The translations under genes were made by a program, and so were the position numbers. Source: Bartonella vinsonii subsp. berkhoffii ATCC 51672 (GTDB lineage: Bacteria; Pseudomonadota; Alphaproteobacteria; Rhizobiales; Rhizobiaceae). From it: a stretch of DNA of 64,000 nucleotides. Numbering within the stretch: the first letter of the stretch is position 1; every line of letters starts with the position of its first letter. The notes under the pieces were generated by a model. It was given only the letters and a program-made list of their open reading frames with translations. It made no database searches and was not told where the DNA came from. The stretch is taken from contig NZ_CADEAK010000001.1 of NCBI RefSeq assembly GCF_902825225.1, positions 169,909 through 233,908 of the forward strand, in the 5' to 3' direction. This document shows, in pieces, positions 51,006-60,500 of this stretch.

Positions 51006-52136
51006 TTAACGAATTTCTGCTATTTTTTGTTCTAGAAAGGTTAAAATTGCCTCTGGAGAGACATTTTTTGCAATAAATGATTGACCAAGTCCGCGTGTTA
51101 GGATGAAGGTCAAACTGTTTTGCGAAACTTTTTTGTCTTGCACAATAAAGCTTATCAGTGTTTTAGCATCTGGAAGTTTCCCTGGAATGTCTTTTAATTG
51201 TGTAGGTAACCCCAGGGCTTTGAGATGTGTTTCAACACGTTGTGTGAGTGTGGGGTCTATTAAATTGAGTTGAGCAGAAAATTGGTGGGCTAGAACCATC
51301 CCAATTGCTACGCCTTCACCATGGATGAGGCGGTTTGAATCATAGGCGGTTGCTATTTCAAGCATATGCCCGAATGTATGACCAAGGTTTAAAAGTGCAC
51401 GTTCTCCTCTTTCATATTCATCACGTGCGACAATATCAGCTTTAAATTGGCATGAGCGGATAATGGCTTCTGTTCGTATCGGACCATTGGAAAAAATTTC
51501 TTGCCCATTTTTTTCAAGCCATTCAAAAAAATCAGGTTGGTTAATAAGTCCGTATTTAACCATTTCTGCATAACCAGCGCGAAATTCACGCAAGGGTAAT
51601 GTATCAAGAACAGATGTGTCGGCGATAACGCATTGTGGTTGATAAAAAGCACCAATGAGATTTTTACCATATTGGCTATTGATGCCTGTTTTTCCACCAA
51701 CAGAGGAGTCAATTTGTGCAAGAAGCGTTGTAGGCATTTGAATGAAATTCATACCACGGCGTATCATACTTGCGGCAAATCCTGCTAAGTCTCCAATGAC
51801 ACCACCACCAAAAGCAATAACGCAGTCACCTCTTTCTAGACGTGCAGCAAGAATTTTATCGATAACAGTTTGCAGAGTTGAAAATGATTTTGTTTGCTCT
51901 CCTGCTTCTACGACGATTAGAACAAAATGGATTTCATTTTTTGTTAATTCTTTCTGCAATTTAGCCAAATGGAGAGATGCAACATTTGTATCTGTCACAA
52001 CAGCCAAACGCGTTTGAAAACTTTTTTGGTTAAGAGAACGTTTAATGTGTGAAGCAGCTTGTGCAATCAGATCTGGGCCGATGATGATGTCGTAACAGTG
52101 CTTATCCAGTTTAATGGTGACGGTCTTGGTTTGCAT
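51006..52136 (-). CDS. aroB: 3-dehydroquinate synthase
   Basis: 376 residues from the ATG at 52136. NAD and metal-site motifs are [33 protein letters not shown], and the histidines in [13 protein letters not shown] and HGEGVAIGM. It makes 3-dehydroquinate from DAHP, the second step of the shikimate pathway. The open frame extends to 52196, but the ATG at 52136 fits the family start and overlaps the end of aroK by 26 bases. Confidence 0.95.
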   Translation of the reverse strand: MQTKTVTIKLDKHCYDIIIGPDLIAQAASHIKRSLNQKSFQTRLAVVTDTNVASLHLAKLQKELTKNEIHFVLIVVEAGEQTKSFSTLQTVIDKILAARLERGDCVIAFGGGVIGDLAGFAASMIRRGMNFIQMPTTLLAQIDSSVGGKTGINSQYGKNLIGAFYQPQCVIADTSVLDTLPLREFRAGYAEMVKYGLINQPDFFEWLEKNGQEIFSNGPIRTEAIIRSCQFKADIVARDEYERGERALLNLGHTFGHMLEIATAYDSNRLIHGEGVAIGMVLAHQFSAQLNLIDPTLTQRVETHLKALGLPTQLKDIPGKLPDAKTLISFIVQDKKVSQNSLTFILTRGLGQSFIAKNVSPEAILTFLEQKIAEIR

Positions 52137-52743
52137 TCTTGTTATCCCTATCATTGCTTTCTGTATACAAGTAGTGCTGGATGGACCGTATGACATTTTG
52201 TGCTACAGTATGGCGGCTTTCTTTATGACTGTTAATTGTTAAATTGGCTTTTGCATAGATTGGATTGCGTTGTTTTATAAGTTTTTGCATGGTTTCTTTA
52301 GGATTGGCTGTTTGAAGGAGTGGTCGCGTTGGGCGCCGTAAAACACGTTTCATGAGGATATCAAGATCTACTTTGAGCCATATGGATATCCCATTTTGGT
52401 GAATGGCTTTGCGAATATTTTCATTCATATAAGCTCCACCGCCTGTTGCTAAAACAAGAGGACTTTTTTTTATGAGGTTTAGAACAACACGCTGTTCAAG
52501 AGCGCGGAATTCTGCTTCACCATATATTTTAAAAAGTTCTGTGATTGTCATTTGTGCAGCTTTTTCAATTTCTTGGTCGGAATCATAAAAGGGCAAGTCA
52601 AGCATGGTGGCTATGCGTTGTCCAATTACCGTTTTCCCAGCTCCCATAAGGCCTACCAAGACAAGGGCTCGTTTATCAAGAGAGCATAAGAGTTGTTTCT
52701 TTATTTGTGCTATTGGAAGCTGCTTAGATCGATGACTGTTCAT
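52111..52743 (-). CDS. aroK: Shikimate kinase
   Basis: About 210 residues. The P-loop is [17 protein letters not shown], the shikimate-binding segment is [19 protein letters not shown], then [17 protein letters not shown] and LKRPTRPLL-like RRPTRPLL. It phosphorylates shikimate. I use the ATG at 52743 (MNSHRSKQL); an ATG at 52779 would add 12 residues. It is upstream of aroB in a two-gene operon, and aroE is elsewhere at 13.7 kb. Confidence 0.93.
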   Translation of the reverse strand: MNSHRSKQLPIAQIKKQLLCSLDKRALVLVGLMGAGKTVIGQRIATMLDLPFYDSDQEIEKAAQMTITELFKIYGEAEFRALEQRVVLNLIKKSPLVLATGGGAYMNENIRKAIHQNGISIWLKVDLDILMKRVLRRPTRPLLQTANPKETMQKLIKQRNPIYAKANLTINSHKESRHTVAQNVIRSIQHYLYTESNDRDNKNANQDRHH

Positions 52744-52841
52744 AAACTTTATTTCGGCATTTATCTGCCTTAAAGTCAATTCCTGTTAATCTTTGTAAGG
52801 CATGATAGAGGATAGAGTGTTTTTAGAGTGTTTATTGTTTT

Positions 52842-53003
52842 ATGCCAACATTGACCAGATTTTTGAAGATTCTTTTCATTTCACTTATTGTGCTTTTCAG
52901 TATAATGGTTGCTCTCGTGGTTTGGGTGGAACCGGTGACTGTGGATATGTATGTCGATGTTCCTTTAGATTCCTTGAATCTTTCTTTGAAAGCGAATCAA
53001 TAA
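52842..53003 (+). CDS. Small single-pass membrane protein
   Basis: A 53-codon open frame, MPTLTRFLKILFISLIVLFS continuing through IMVALVVWVEP to a short soluble tail (DVPLDSLNLSLKANQ). It has one clear membrane segment with basic residues before it, so the tail would face the periplasm. The stop lies one base before the xerD ATG, which argues that it is a real first gene of a xerD transcript. The ribosome site is weak. I do not know a function. Confidence 0.5.
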   Translation: MPTLTRFLKILFISLIVLFSIMVALVVWVEPVTVDMYVDVPLDSLNLSLKANQ

Positions 53004-53004
53004 A

Positions 53005-53940
53005 ATGAAAAATGGTGCTGTGATAGATCATTTTCTTGAGATGATGAGTGCAGAGCGAGGGGCTTCTCCACATACGCTCGCGGCTTATCAACATGATTTA
53101 CAGTGGGCACAAGATGAATTGTCTTCGCATTCTGCTTCGCTTTTTTCTGCACAAAAAGAAGATTTAATTGGTCTTTTGTCACTTATGCACACTCTTGGTT
53201 TTACAGCATCTTCACAAGCACGTCGTTTATCGACATTGCGTCAGTTTTATCAATTTCTTTATGCAGAGGGGTTGAGAGCAGATGATCCCTCTTATGATAT
53301 TGATGCGCCTCGTCAGGGGCGCCCTTTGCCTAAAATTGTTAGTGAGGATGCGGTGACAAAATTGCTTGATTTAGCGCAGTTGGAAGTGGAACAAGCAGAC
53401 TATGGATCAAAGAATTATTTTCGTGCATTGCGTCTTCAGCTGTTGATGGAAATGCTTTATGCAACAGGGTTGCGTATTAGTGAATTGGTGAGTCTTCCGG
53501 TACAGACTGTTCGAGGGGAGGGCTACAGTATTTTGGTGCGTGGTAAGGGTAAAAAGGAACGAATGGTGCTTTTATCGAAAAAAGCATATCAGGTTCTTTC
53601 ACAATGGTTAAATTTTCGTGATCAAGGAAAGGATGCGGAAAGTCTTTATCTTTTTCCTGCACACTCAGAGACGGGATATATTGCTCGACAAGTTGTTGCA
53701 CGTGAGTTGAAAAGTCTTGCAAGAAGAGCAGGAATCAAGAGTGGCTTTTCTCCCCATGTATTACGCCATGCTTTTGCTAGCCATCTCTTGCAAAATGGTG
53801 CTGATTTACGTGCAGTTCAGCATTTGTTGGGCCATTCTGATATTGCTACCACTCAAATTTATACACATGTATTGGAAGCAGGTCTTTATCGCCTAGTTAA
53901 TGAACATCATCCACTTGCAGATAAACAGAAGGCTGGGTAA
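53005..53940 (+). CDS. xerD: Tyrosine site-specific recombinase XerD
   Basis: 311 residues. The N-terminal SAM-like core-binding domain begins DHFLEMMSAERGASPHTLAA. The catalytic domain has ATGLRISELVSL (first arginine), RGKGKKERMVLL (lysine), HVLRHAFASHLLQNGA (H-x-x-R), LLGHSDIATTQIYTH with the second histidine and the tyrosine nucleophile. With XerC it resolves chromosome dimers at dif. No phage-like neighbours surround it, which supports the housekeeping recombinase. Confidence 0.93.
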   Translation: MKNGAVIDHFLEMMSAERGASPHTLAAYQHDLQWAQDELSSHSASLFSAQKEDLIGLLSLMHTLGFTASSQARRLSTLRQFYQFLYAEGLRADDPSYDIDAPRQGRPLPKIVSEDAVTKLLDLAQLEVEQADYGSKNYFRALRLQLLMEMLYATGLRISELVSLPVQTVRGEGYSILVRGKGKKERMVLLSKKAYQVLSQWLNFRDQGKDAESLYLFPAHSETGYIARQVVARELKSLARRAGIKSGFSPHVLRHAFASHLLQNGADLRAVQHLLGHSDIATTQIYTHVLEAGLYRLVNEHHPLADKQKAG

Positions 53941-54016
53941 AGAAAAAGTGTTGTTAAAAAAATACTTTATAAAGCGAATTATAAGTCTATAAGTCACATC
54001 AAATAAGTTGAGTACA

Positions 54017-54973
54017 ATGTATAATTATCTTGATTTTGAAAAACCAGTTGCTGATCTTGATGGGAAAATTCTTGAATTAAAACAGATTTCTCAACAAGAT
54101 GGCAGCCTTGATATGAGCGATGAGATCGCGCGTCTTGAGGCCCGTTCCCAAACGGCATTGCGTGATATCTATAAAAAATTATCGCCATGGCAGAAAACGC
54201 AAGTGGCTCGCCATCCGGATCGTCCTCACTTTATGGATTACTCTGCACGCTTGCTCAGTGATGTGACTCCTTTGGCAGGAGACCGCAAATTTGCGGAAGA
54301 TGAGGCTATTCAAGCGGGGTTTGCTCGTTTTAAAGGGGAAGCAGTTGCATACATAGGCCAGGAAAAAGGTCATGATACGCAAACGCGTTTGCGCTATAAT
54401 TTTGGTTCTGCACGTCCTGAAGGATATCGTAAAGCCGTGCGTATTATGGAAATGGCTGACCGGTTTGGTTTGCCACTCCTTACTTTTGTCGATACGGCAG
54501 GGGCTTATCCGGGGGTGAGCGCTGAAGAGCGTGGTCAAGCAGAAGCAATTGCCCAATCAACAGCGGCAACTTTGCGCTTAAAAGTTCCTGTTGTCTCTGT
54601 TGTTATTGGAGAAGGTGGTTCGGGAGGAGCGATAGCAATTGCTGCGGCAAACAAAGTTTATATGCTGGAACATGCAATTTATTCTGTTATTTCTCCAGAA
54701 GGCGCTGCTTCTATTTTATGGCGTGATCCAACTCGTGCGAAAGATGCTGCAATGAATATGCGTATTACCGCTCAAGATTTGTATCGATTAAAGATTATTG
54801 ATGACATTATTCCGGAGCCTTTAGGAGGTGCACATCGTGGCAAAGAAGTAGCAATTGATGAAACAGGTCATATGATTTCTTCTGCTTTAGAGTCTATGGC
54901 TGGAAAAGCTGGTGAAATTCTTAAACGAGAGCGTTGGGAAAAATATCTTCAAATTGGTAGGTCTCTAGCGTAA
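54017..54973 (+). CDS. accA: Acetyl-CoA carboxylase carboxyltransferase alpha subunit
   Basis: 318 residues starting MYNYLDFEKPVADLDGKI. Carboxyltransferase marks are RYNFGSARPEGYRKAVRIM, FVDTAGAYPGVSAEERGQ and VVIGEGGSGGAIAIAAANK. With AccD it moves the carboxyl group from biotin to acetyl-CoA for fatty acid synthesis. An in-frame TTG at 54008 would add three residues; the ATG at 54017 matches relatives better. Confidence 0.95.
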   Translation: MYNYLDFEKPVADLDGKILELKQISQQDGSLDMSDEIARLEARSQTALRDIYKKLSPWQKTQVARHPDRPHFMDYSARLLSDVTPLAGDRKFAEDEAIQAGFARFKGEAVAYIGQEKGHDTQTRLRYNFGSARPEGYRKAVRIMEMADRFGLPLLTFVDTAGAYPGVSAEERGQAEAIAQSTAATLRLKVPVVSVVIGEGGSGGAIAIAAANKVYMLEHAIYSVISPEGAASILWRDPTRAKDAAMNMRITAQDLYRLKIIDDIIPEPLGGAHRGKEVAIDETGHMISSALESMAGKAGEILKRERWEKYLQIGRSLA

Positions 54974-55010
54974 GTGATTGTTGTGAGGGGATAAATGGGA
55001 GTTTTATTTT

Positions 55011-55760
55011 ATGATATTCAACAGATTCCTCACTGTATGTGTTGTGTTTGCAATGGGAATATTAACGGCATGCGGGACAAGATTACCGGCATCTATTCGG
55101 GCTAAAGTTGAGCAACCACTTCCACAAGAAATCCACAATAGAATGGCTCTCTATAATATTGATCCCTATGCACCAATTATGATGCGGTTTTTTAAGGAAG
55201 AGAATGTTGCCGAAATTTGGAAGCAATCTCGTTCGGGGCCTTTTATGCTGGTGGCTCGCTATGGTATTTGCAAATGGTCTGGGCAGCTTGGACCAAAATA
55301 TAAAGAGGGGGATTTACAGACACCAGAAGGGTTTTATACCATTACTGCAAACCAAATGAATCCTTACTCAAAATATTATCTTTCCTTTAATATAGGTTTT
55401 CCAAATCTTTACGATCAGGTGCATGGTCGTACAGGAAAACATCTTATGGTGCACGGTTCTTGTTTCTCTGCGGGTTGTTATTCCATGAGTGATAAAAATA
55501 TGGCACAAATTTATGCTTTTGCACGAGACGCGTTTAGAGGGGGACAAAGAGAATTTCAGTTGCAAGCTTTTCCTTTTCGCATGACCGAAGCGAATATGGA
55601 ACGCCATCGTGCCGATCCACATTATCAATTTTGGCTAATGCTTAAAGAAGGCTATGATTTCTTTGAAGAAAATCGTAAGCCTCCAACAGTTCAAGTTTAT
55701 GAAAAACGTTATGTTTTTAATCGTGACACTGATAAAATTTCCGCGTCTCTAATGCCCTGA
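55011..55760 (+). CDS. L,D-transpeptidase-like lipoprotein (YafK type)
   Basis: 249 residues. The signal peptide ends in a lipobox, GILTAC, so it is a lipoprotein. The catalytic domain has GDLQTPEGFYTITANQMNP and the active-site block LMVHGSCFSAGCYSM with histidine and two cysteines. The family includes YafK/DpaA, which cut or exchange peptidoglycan-linked peptides. GGGAG lies about 10 bases before the ATG. The precise substrate (crosslink or Braun-type lipoprotein) cannot be told. Confidence 0.8.
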   Translation: MIFNRFLTVCVVFAMGILTACGTRLPASIRAKVEQPLPQEIHNRMALYNIDPYAPIMMRFFKEENVAEIWKQSRSGPFMLVARYGICKWSGQLGPKYKEGDLQTPEGFYTITANQMNPYSKYYLSFNIGFPNLYDQVHGRTGKHLMVHGSCFSAGCYSMSDKNMAQIYAFARDAFRGGQREFQLQAFPFRMTEANMERHRADPHYQFWLMLKEGYDFFEENRKPPTVQVYEKRYVFNRDTDKISASLMP

Positions 55761-55917
55761 ACTATTCTTAATAATCGTGAATTTTTCTGCTTGTTTGAGA
55801 ATGCTTTGTTCTTGACTGATCGTGGGTGATTGATTGTGGTGAGATGTGGTGGAGCGTGTTTGAAAATCCGCTCTCTCTGTCTGTTAGCAATTTTCTTATT
55901 GAACATTAAAGGAGAAA

Positions 55918-56979
55918 TTAAAATTTCATTCCTGGAATGACTAGGGGGTTCTCTAATATAGCTGTTTTGTCTGCAGTATCTATTGCTAGTTTGTTTAGAA
56001 AAGCATCGAAGAGTTTTTGTATTGCTTCTTTTTCAATTCCATCTGCAATAATAACAAAACGGGTTTGTATGATTCCTTGTGGCCAAGCTGGAAGCCTTAT
56101 GGGGGGATGAAAAAATGTCTGCACACCATGCAACACAAGAGGATGGTGTGGATCATTACGCAAGGCAATTATTGCTTTAAGACGTAATAATTTTGCTCCA
56201 TAAAGGTTTCGTAGGAGATTTAAAAAAGCTTCAATAGTTGTATAATCAAGAGGTTCCTCGCAGTCTAATAAAAAGGTGCGAATGGTCCAAGGGTGGGTAT
56301 GATCATGTGGAGTACTGGTAAGGTATTGTTTAAAGTGCCCATTTTCTCCTTTTTCATCCCAGAATGTCTTACCCATTAAGGCACTTGAACAACAATGGTC
56401 AGAATGGACATCAATGATTTGTGCTGTGGGATTTATCGTTTTGAGTGTGTTGATAAGCGTATTTGAAAGCGTTTTTTCATTCATAAGGTCTGTTTTTGTA
56501 AGAATAATTTTATCAGCAAGTGCTAATTGTTTTTGTATTTCAGGATAACGTTTCAGTATGGAAGGTGTGCTTAATATATCAAATGTTGCAAGAACAGCGT
56601 CAATAGAAAATGCTTGCGTTAAAAATGGATGGCTGAGAAGAGCTTGTAAAATAGGGGCCGGATCAGCCAAGCCTGTTGTTTCGATGATAATGCGGTTGAG
56701 CTGTTTGAGATCTCCTCCATCGATGCGATTAATCAGATCCGTTAATGTATCGATAAGATCACTGCGCAAATTGCAACATAAGCAACCATTTGTGAGTTCG
56801 ATGATTCCTTCTGTCGTTTTTTCAACCAGAAGATGGTCAATCCCCACTTCGCCAAATTCATTGATAATAACAGCGCAATCAGCTAAAAGAGGATCGCGTA
56901 ACATACGGTTGAGAAAAGTTGTTTTTCCAGAGCCTAAAAAGCCGGTAATAAGCGTGAGAGGAATGCGCGTTTTTTTCAT
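55918..56979 (-). CDS. COG0523/CobW-family metal-chaperone GTPase
   Basis: 353 residues. Walker A GFLGSGKTTFLNRML near residue 14, the metal-binding CLCC in LTNGCLCCNLRSDL, the GTPase motif ETTGLADPAPIL and TKTD for guanine. The C-terminal CobW domain has FLLDCEEPLDYTTIEAFL and a histidine-rich stretch (TSTPHDHTHPW). Members deliver zinc or other metals to client proteins. With no cobalamin genes nearby, a zinc role is more likely than CobW; this is inference. Confidence 0.85.
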   Translation of the reverse strand: MKKTRIPLTLITGFLGSGKTTFLNRMLRDPLLADCAVIINEFGEVGIDHLLVEKTTEGIIELTNGCLCCNLRSDLIDTLTDLINRIDGGDLKQLNRIIIETTGLADPAPILQALLSHPFLTQAFSIDAVLATFDILSTPSILKRYPEIQKQLALADKIILTKTDLMNEKTLSNTLINTLKTINPTAQIIDVHSDHCCSSALMGKTFWDEKGENGHFKQYLTSTPHDHTHPWTIRTFLLDCEEPLDYTTIEAFLNLLRNLYGAKLLRLKAIIALRNDPHHPLVLHGVQTFFHPPIRLPAWPQGIIQTRFVIIADGIEKEAIQKLFDAFLNKLAIDTADKTAILENPLVIPGMKF

Positions 56980-56988
56980 ATTTCATCA

Positions 56989-58092
56989 TCAACCATGACT
57001 TATTGATTTTGTTATAGGGTTGTTTTCTTGCTTTTTGTAGGGAATGTGAAATTTTTTTAGGGGGTTTGTTTTTGCTTTATGTATCTGTGGCGTACTAATG
57101 AGTTGTACTGGTAAAGGAAGAGCAGAAGAAGGTGTAGGAGTAATAAAAGGTGAAGAGAGGATAACATTTCCTTGATCATCATAAGAATTTGCATGTATTT
57201 TAGCAGCTTCAGGCGTGCATGTTTGTTGTTTCATGTCACTTGCTTGTGTTATTTTAGTTCCATAGGGTTTGAGGGTTGCTAATGTTGTTTGGGGCAATCC
57301 TTGGTGCAAAAAACCTGTTTCAAGCAGTTGTGCAGCTTTTTCTTCTCTTTCACTTACGTTGTTGGATCCTAGAATGACAGCAATAATTGTGCGTTTGTTG
57401 CGGGTTGCCGAGGCAACAAGATTGAAACCGGAGGCACAAATAAAGCCTGTTTTCATGCCGTCGATTCCGTTAAAACGACCAATAAGATTGTTTGAATTGG
57501 GTTGAATTTTTCGTTTTTTACCAAAATCAATAGCTGGAATAGAAAAATAATGGACATATTGAGGAAATTCTCGACGAATCTGAACCGCTAAAAGAGCAAT
57601 GTCACGTGCTGTAGAATAATTATAGGGGTTTGGTAATCCACTTGCATTCGCAAAATGTGTTCCAAACATGCCAAGACGTTGCGCTTCAGCATTCATTTTT
57701 CGCACAAAAGCTTCTTGTGAACCAGCAACTGCTTCACTCATAGCAATAGCCAAATCATTGGTGGAATTCACCAGAGTAATCGTTAAGGCTGTATCGAGTG
57801 TAAGAACAGAACCAGCTTTATAACCTGAGCGGTGTGCAGGAGCTTTTGCTGCATATTCGCTGATGGTGATGTGTTGCTTTGGTGAAATTTCTCCTGCTCT
57901 CATACCACGAAAAATAATGTAAGCGGTCATTAATTTTGTTAAAGAGGCAGGATACCAGCGATCAAAGGCTTGATTGTGATCTAAAATACGTCCAGTTGTC
58001 ACGTCAACAGATATAAAAGGCTGGGCGTGAGTAAAGGTACTCATCACACTCATAATAAAAGATAACAATAAATTATAAAAAAGCTGCCACAT
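56989..58092 (-). CDS. D-alanyl-D-alanine carboxypeptidase (peptidase S11)
   Basis: 367 residues. A signal peptide ends near FTHA-QPF. The three penicillin-binding motifs are seen: SLTK in RWYPASLTKLMTAYI, STN in LVNSTNDLAIAMSEA, and KTG in GIDGMKTGFICASG. It trims the terminal D-alanine of peptidoglycan stem peptides. The C-terminal 80 residues are proline- and threonine-rich and basic, unlike the PBP5 C-terminal domain. It sits 9 bases upstream of the COG0523 gene. Confidence 0.9.
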   Translation of the reverse strand: MWQLFYNLLLSFIMSVMSTFTHAQPFISVDVTTGRILDHNQAFDRWYPASLTKLMTAYIIFRGMRAGEISPKQHITISEYAAKAPAHRSGYKAGSVLTLDTALTITLVNSTNDLAIAMSEAVAGSQEAFVRKMNAEAQRLGMFGTHFANASGLPNPYNYSTARDIALLAVQIRREFPQYVHYFSIPAIDFGKKRKIQPNSNNLIGRFNGIDGMKTGFICASGFNLVASATRNKRTIIAVILGSNNVSEREEKAAQLLETGFLHQGLPQTTLATLKPYGTKITQASDMKQQTCTPEAAKIHANSYDDQGNVILSSPFITPTPSSALPLPVQLISTPQIHKAKTNPLKKFHIPYKKQENNPITKSISHG

Positions 58093-58189
58093 TAAATTTC
58101 AGTCCAATTTCTGCTTATCAGTAACTTAGAACTCTTTTAATGTAGCACATAACACTTTCAAATCCAGAACCGTGAGAGCAAATGGTTAA

Positions 58190-58999
58190 TTACCTCTCAA
58201 TTTTTTGCAGTGATTTAAGTTCTTGAAGCCTTTTTATAGCGGAAGGAGGCATAGGGGGAGGGCTCGGATCTTTAGATGCTCGTAAAAGCAATTCATCACA
58301 GGCTTTTTCTGTTGTTTCGATAAGTTGGTCTAGAAAATCACGTTTACTTAAACCGGCATCTATGGGTGGAAGAATACGAACACGAATTGTTCCAGGATAA
58401 CGGCGAAAATTGTTGCGGGGCCAATATAAACCGGCATTGTGTGCAATGGGAACAACTTGAAGGTCCAATTCATTGTAAAGCGCAACAATTCCTGATTTAT
58501 AATCTGGTTCTTGACCTGGTTGTCGACGCGTTCCTTCGGGGAAGATCAGAATTTGACGCCCTTGTTTTGCTTTTTCTTTTGCTTTTTGTATGATAGTTTT
58601 TAAAGCTTTAATGGGTGTGGTTCGGTTGATGGGGATAATCTGTGTTTTTGCCATGTACCAGCCAAAAAGGGGAATCCATGTCAATTCACGTTTTAGGATA
58701 AGAGCAGGGTCATCAAGGTAGGGTAAAAGGCCAAAAGTTTCCCATGCAGATTGATGTTTGGGAGCTATGATATAGGATCCCTTTGGAAGATTTTCCAATC
58801 CTTCAATTTCATAGTGTGTGCATGCAATGTATTTTTGTAAAAAAAGTGTAACACGCGCCCATGTTTTAGGTACAATCCACGCTTTTTTGCGTGGCATTAA
58901 AAAATAGATGGGGGCGTAAAGAATCATTTGTAGGAAAGTCGTTGTATAAAAAGCGAATGTAAAAAGAAGAGAACGAAGAACAAGCACTGTATTTTCCAT
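58190..58999 (-). CDS. plsC: 1-acyl-sn-glycerol-3-phosphate acyltransferase
   Basis: 269 residues. An N-terminal hydrophobic segment (LRSLLFTFAFYTTTFLQMIL) precedes the acyltransferase domain. The catalytic box reads APKHQSAWETF, an H-x4-E in place of the usual H-x4-D. The glycerol-phosphate block is LIFPEGTRRQPGQ. It adds the second acyl chain to make phosphatidic acid. A basic tail (AIKRLQELKSLQKIER) ends the protein. Function is likely but the glutamate deserves comparison with relatives. Confidence 0.88.
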   Translation of the reverse strand: MENTVLVLRSLLFTFAFYTTTFLQMILYAPIYFLMPRKKAWIVPKTWARVTLFLQKYIACTHYEIEGLENLPKGSYIIAPKHQSAWETFGLLPYLDDPALILKRELTWIPLFGWYMAKTQIIPINRTTPIKALKTIIQKAKEKAKQGRQILIFPEGTRRQPGQEPDYKSGIVALYNELDLQVVPIAHNAGLYWPRNNFRRYPGTIRVRILPPIDAGLSKRDFLDQLIETTEKACDELLLRASKDPSPPPMPPSAIKRLQELKSLQKIER

Positions 59000-59129
59000 T
59001 TTATATCTGCAAAGAGACCATGTATATAACGTAATTTACGTGAGAAAACATCTCTCTTTGTGTTTTTTCAAATGTCTCTTTTTTCGGTAACCTCTTTTCT
59101 GATATTTAAAAACATAAGGAAACAGGCTC

Positions 59130-59993
59130 ATGAAACTACAGGGTAGCCAAGATACTCTTTTGATCCCGCGGATTTTATCTATTGCGGGTACTGATCCTTC
59201 TGGTGGCGCTGGAATGCAAGCGGATTTGAAGGTTTTTTCAGCTATGAAAACCTATGGTATGAGTGTGGTGACGGCTGTTGTTGCACAAAACACACAAGGT
59301 GTACGTGCTTTTCAGGCTTTGGATGCTTCTTTTGTCGCTGATCAAATTGATGCCGTTTTTGAAGATATTCATGTGGATGCCGTTAAGATTGGTATGGTGG
59401 CAAATGCCCAAATTGCTCAAATTATTGCAGAGCGTTTGGCTTATTATAAACCTCGTTTTATTGTTTTTGATCCCGTTATGGTGGCAAAAAGTGGTGATGT
59501 CCTGTTAGAGCCCGATACGATTGAAATAATGCGTGATGTTCTTGTTCCATTGTCAACTTTGATCACGCCAAATTTGCCTGAGGCAGCACTGTTATTGGGA
59601 TGTGATGTGCAATGGTCGTTAAACGCTATGTATCAATATGGTCCGCAGCTTTTGGCATTAGGCTGTTATGCAGCTCTGTTGAAGGGTGGACATTTAAGCG
59701 CTCTTACTAGAAAAAGTACAGCGAATCACGATGATTCAAGTCCAGATCTTTATTGTGATTCTAAAAAACTTGTTATGCTGGAAGCTTCTCGTTTTATAAC
59801 CACGCATGATCACGGTACAGGTTGTACTATTTCAGCTGCAATTGCAGCTTTATTGCCAACGCAACCTTTGGTTTGTGCTGTTAAACAAGCAAAAGACTAT
59901 TTGAATGGCGCCTTATCTGCTTCAAGTGCTTTGCAAATAGGAAAAGGACGAGGACCACTTCACCATTTTTATCAATTATGGAAGAATGGCTAA
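59130..59993 (+). CDS. thiD: Hydroxymethylpyrimidine/phosphomethylpyrimidine kinase
   Basis: 287 residues, ribokinase fold. The start has SIAGTDPSGGAGMQADLKVF, the substrate lid VTAVVAQNTQGV, and the anion-hole and catalytic segment TTHDHGTGCTISAAIAALL near residue 228. It phosphorylates HMP and HMP-P in thiamine synthesis or salvage. No other thi gene is in the window. It is the last core gene before the prophage region. Confidence 0.93.
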   Translation: MKLQGSQDTLLIPRILSIAGTDPSGGAGMQADLKVFSAMKTYGMSVVTAVVAQNTQGVRAFQALDASFVADQIDAVFEDIHVDAVKIGMVANAQIAQIIAERLAYYKPRFIVFDPVMVAKSGDVLLEPDTIEIMRDVLVPLSTLITPNLPEAALLLGCDVQWSLNAMYQYGPQLLALGCYAALLKGGHLSALTRKSTANHDDSSPDLYCDSKKLVMLEASRFITTHDHGTGCTISAAIAALLPTQPLVCAVKQAKDYLNGALSASSALQIGKGRGPLHHFYQLWKNG

Positions 59994-60159
59994 AGCAATT
60001 GCATAGGAAAAATTCTCTTTCAGAGCTGGTTGAGTGGCTCTTGTCGTTTGTTTGATAGGAGTTGTCTAAGAAATGGGATGGGAAAAAAATATGCGATTAT
60101 CCTCTATTTTCTATAGTTTTTATTACCTCACTATAGTTTGACAGTAGGTTTTGTACTAA

Positions 60160-60199
60160 GTGGGAAGAGGTGGGATTAGGTAGGAATACGTGGTAATTT
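60160..60199 (+). repeat. Tandem 10-base GTGGGA-type repeats
   Basis: Units GTGGGAAGAG, GTGGGATTAG, GTAGGAATAC and GTGGTAATTT follow each other at exact 10-base spacing. The first two are strong, the last two decayed. Confidence 0.6.
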
Positions 60200-60325
60200 A
60201 TTGTTTTTATGGATATTTTTTACCATTAAATGCGCGTTTTATCAAAATCTATTTTGACACCTAGAATTGCAAAAAAGAGCGAAAATCAGAAAAAAGTGCG
60301 TTTCAAAAGTAAAAATGAGAGAAAG

Positions 60326-60408
60326 CTTTGAAAGGTCTTTGAAAATGCTTTGAAGAATTTTAAAAAGTCTATGAAAGCCCAGAAAACCGGCTTTGAAGAC
60401 CCTTTGAA
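60326..60408 (+). repeat. Array of CTTTGAA boxes with about 11-bp spacing
   Basis: Exact CTTTGAA occurs at 60326, 60337, 60348, 60391 and 60402, with a one-mismatch CTATGAA at 60369. Steps are 11, 11, 21, 22 and 11 bases, close to one or two helical turns. It lies downstream of the repressor gene's stop. Confidence 0.75.
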
Positions 60409-60468
60409 AAAAATGAAGCAAAAAATGTAATTACCTTCAAAATCAGCCCAAAATGATCAAAAAAGCAA

Positions 60469-60500
60469 AATAGAAACGCTCGCTACCGAGCATTTCTATT
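60469..60500. terminator. Bidirectional terminator downstream of the repressor gene
   Basis: TAGAAAcGCTCG pairs with CGAGCaTTTCTA around a CTAC loop, with one mismatch, flanked by A and T runs on the two sides. It could end the leftward repressor transcript or rightward readthrough from thiD. Confidence 0.75.

Noticed and set aside
52802..53008. 68-codon plus-strand frame before xerD
   Set aside because: It overlaps the 53-codon frame with a clear membrane segment in another phase and has a less protein-like composition.
53005..53940. Phage integrase
   Set aside because: The tyrosine recombinase matches XerD in length and motifs and is surrounded by core genes.
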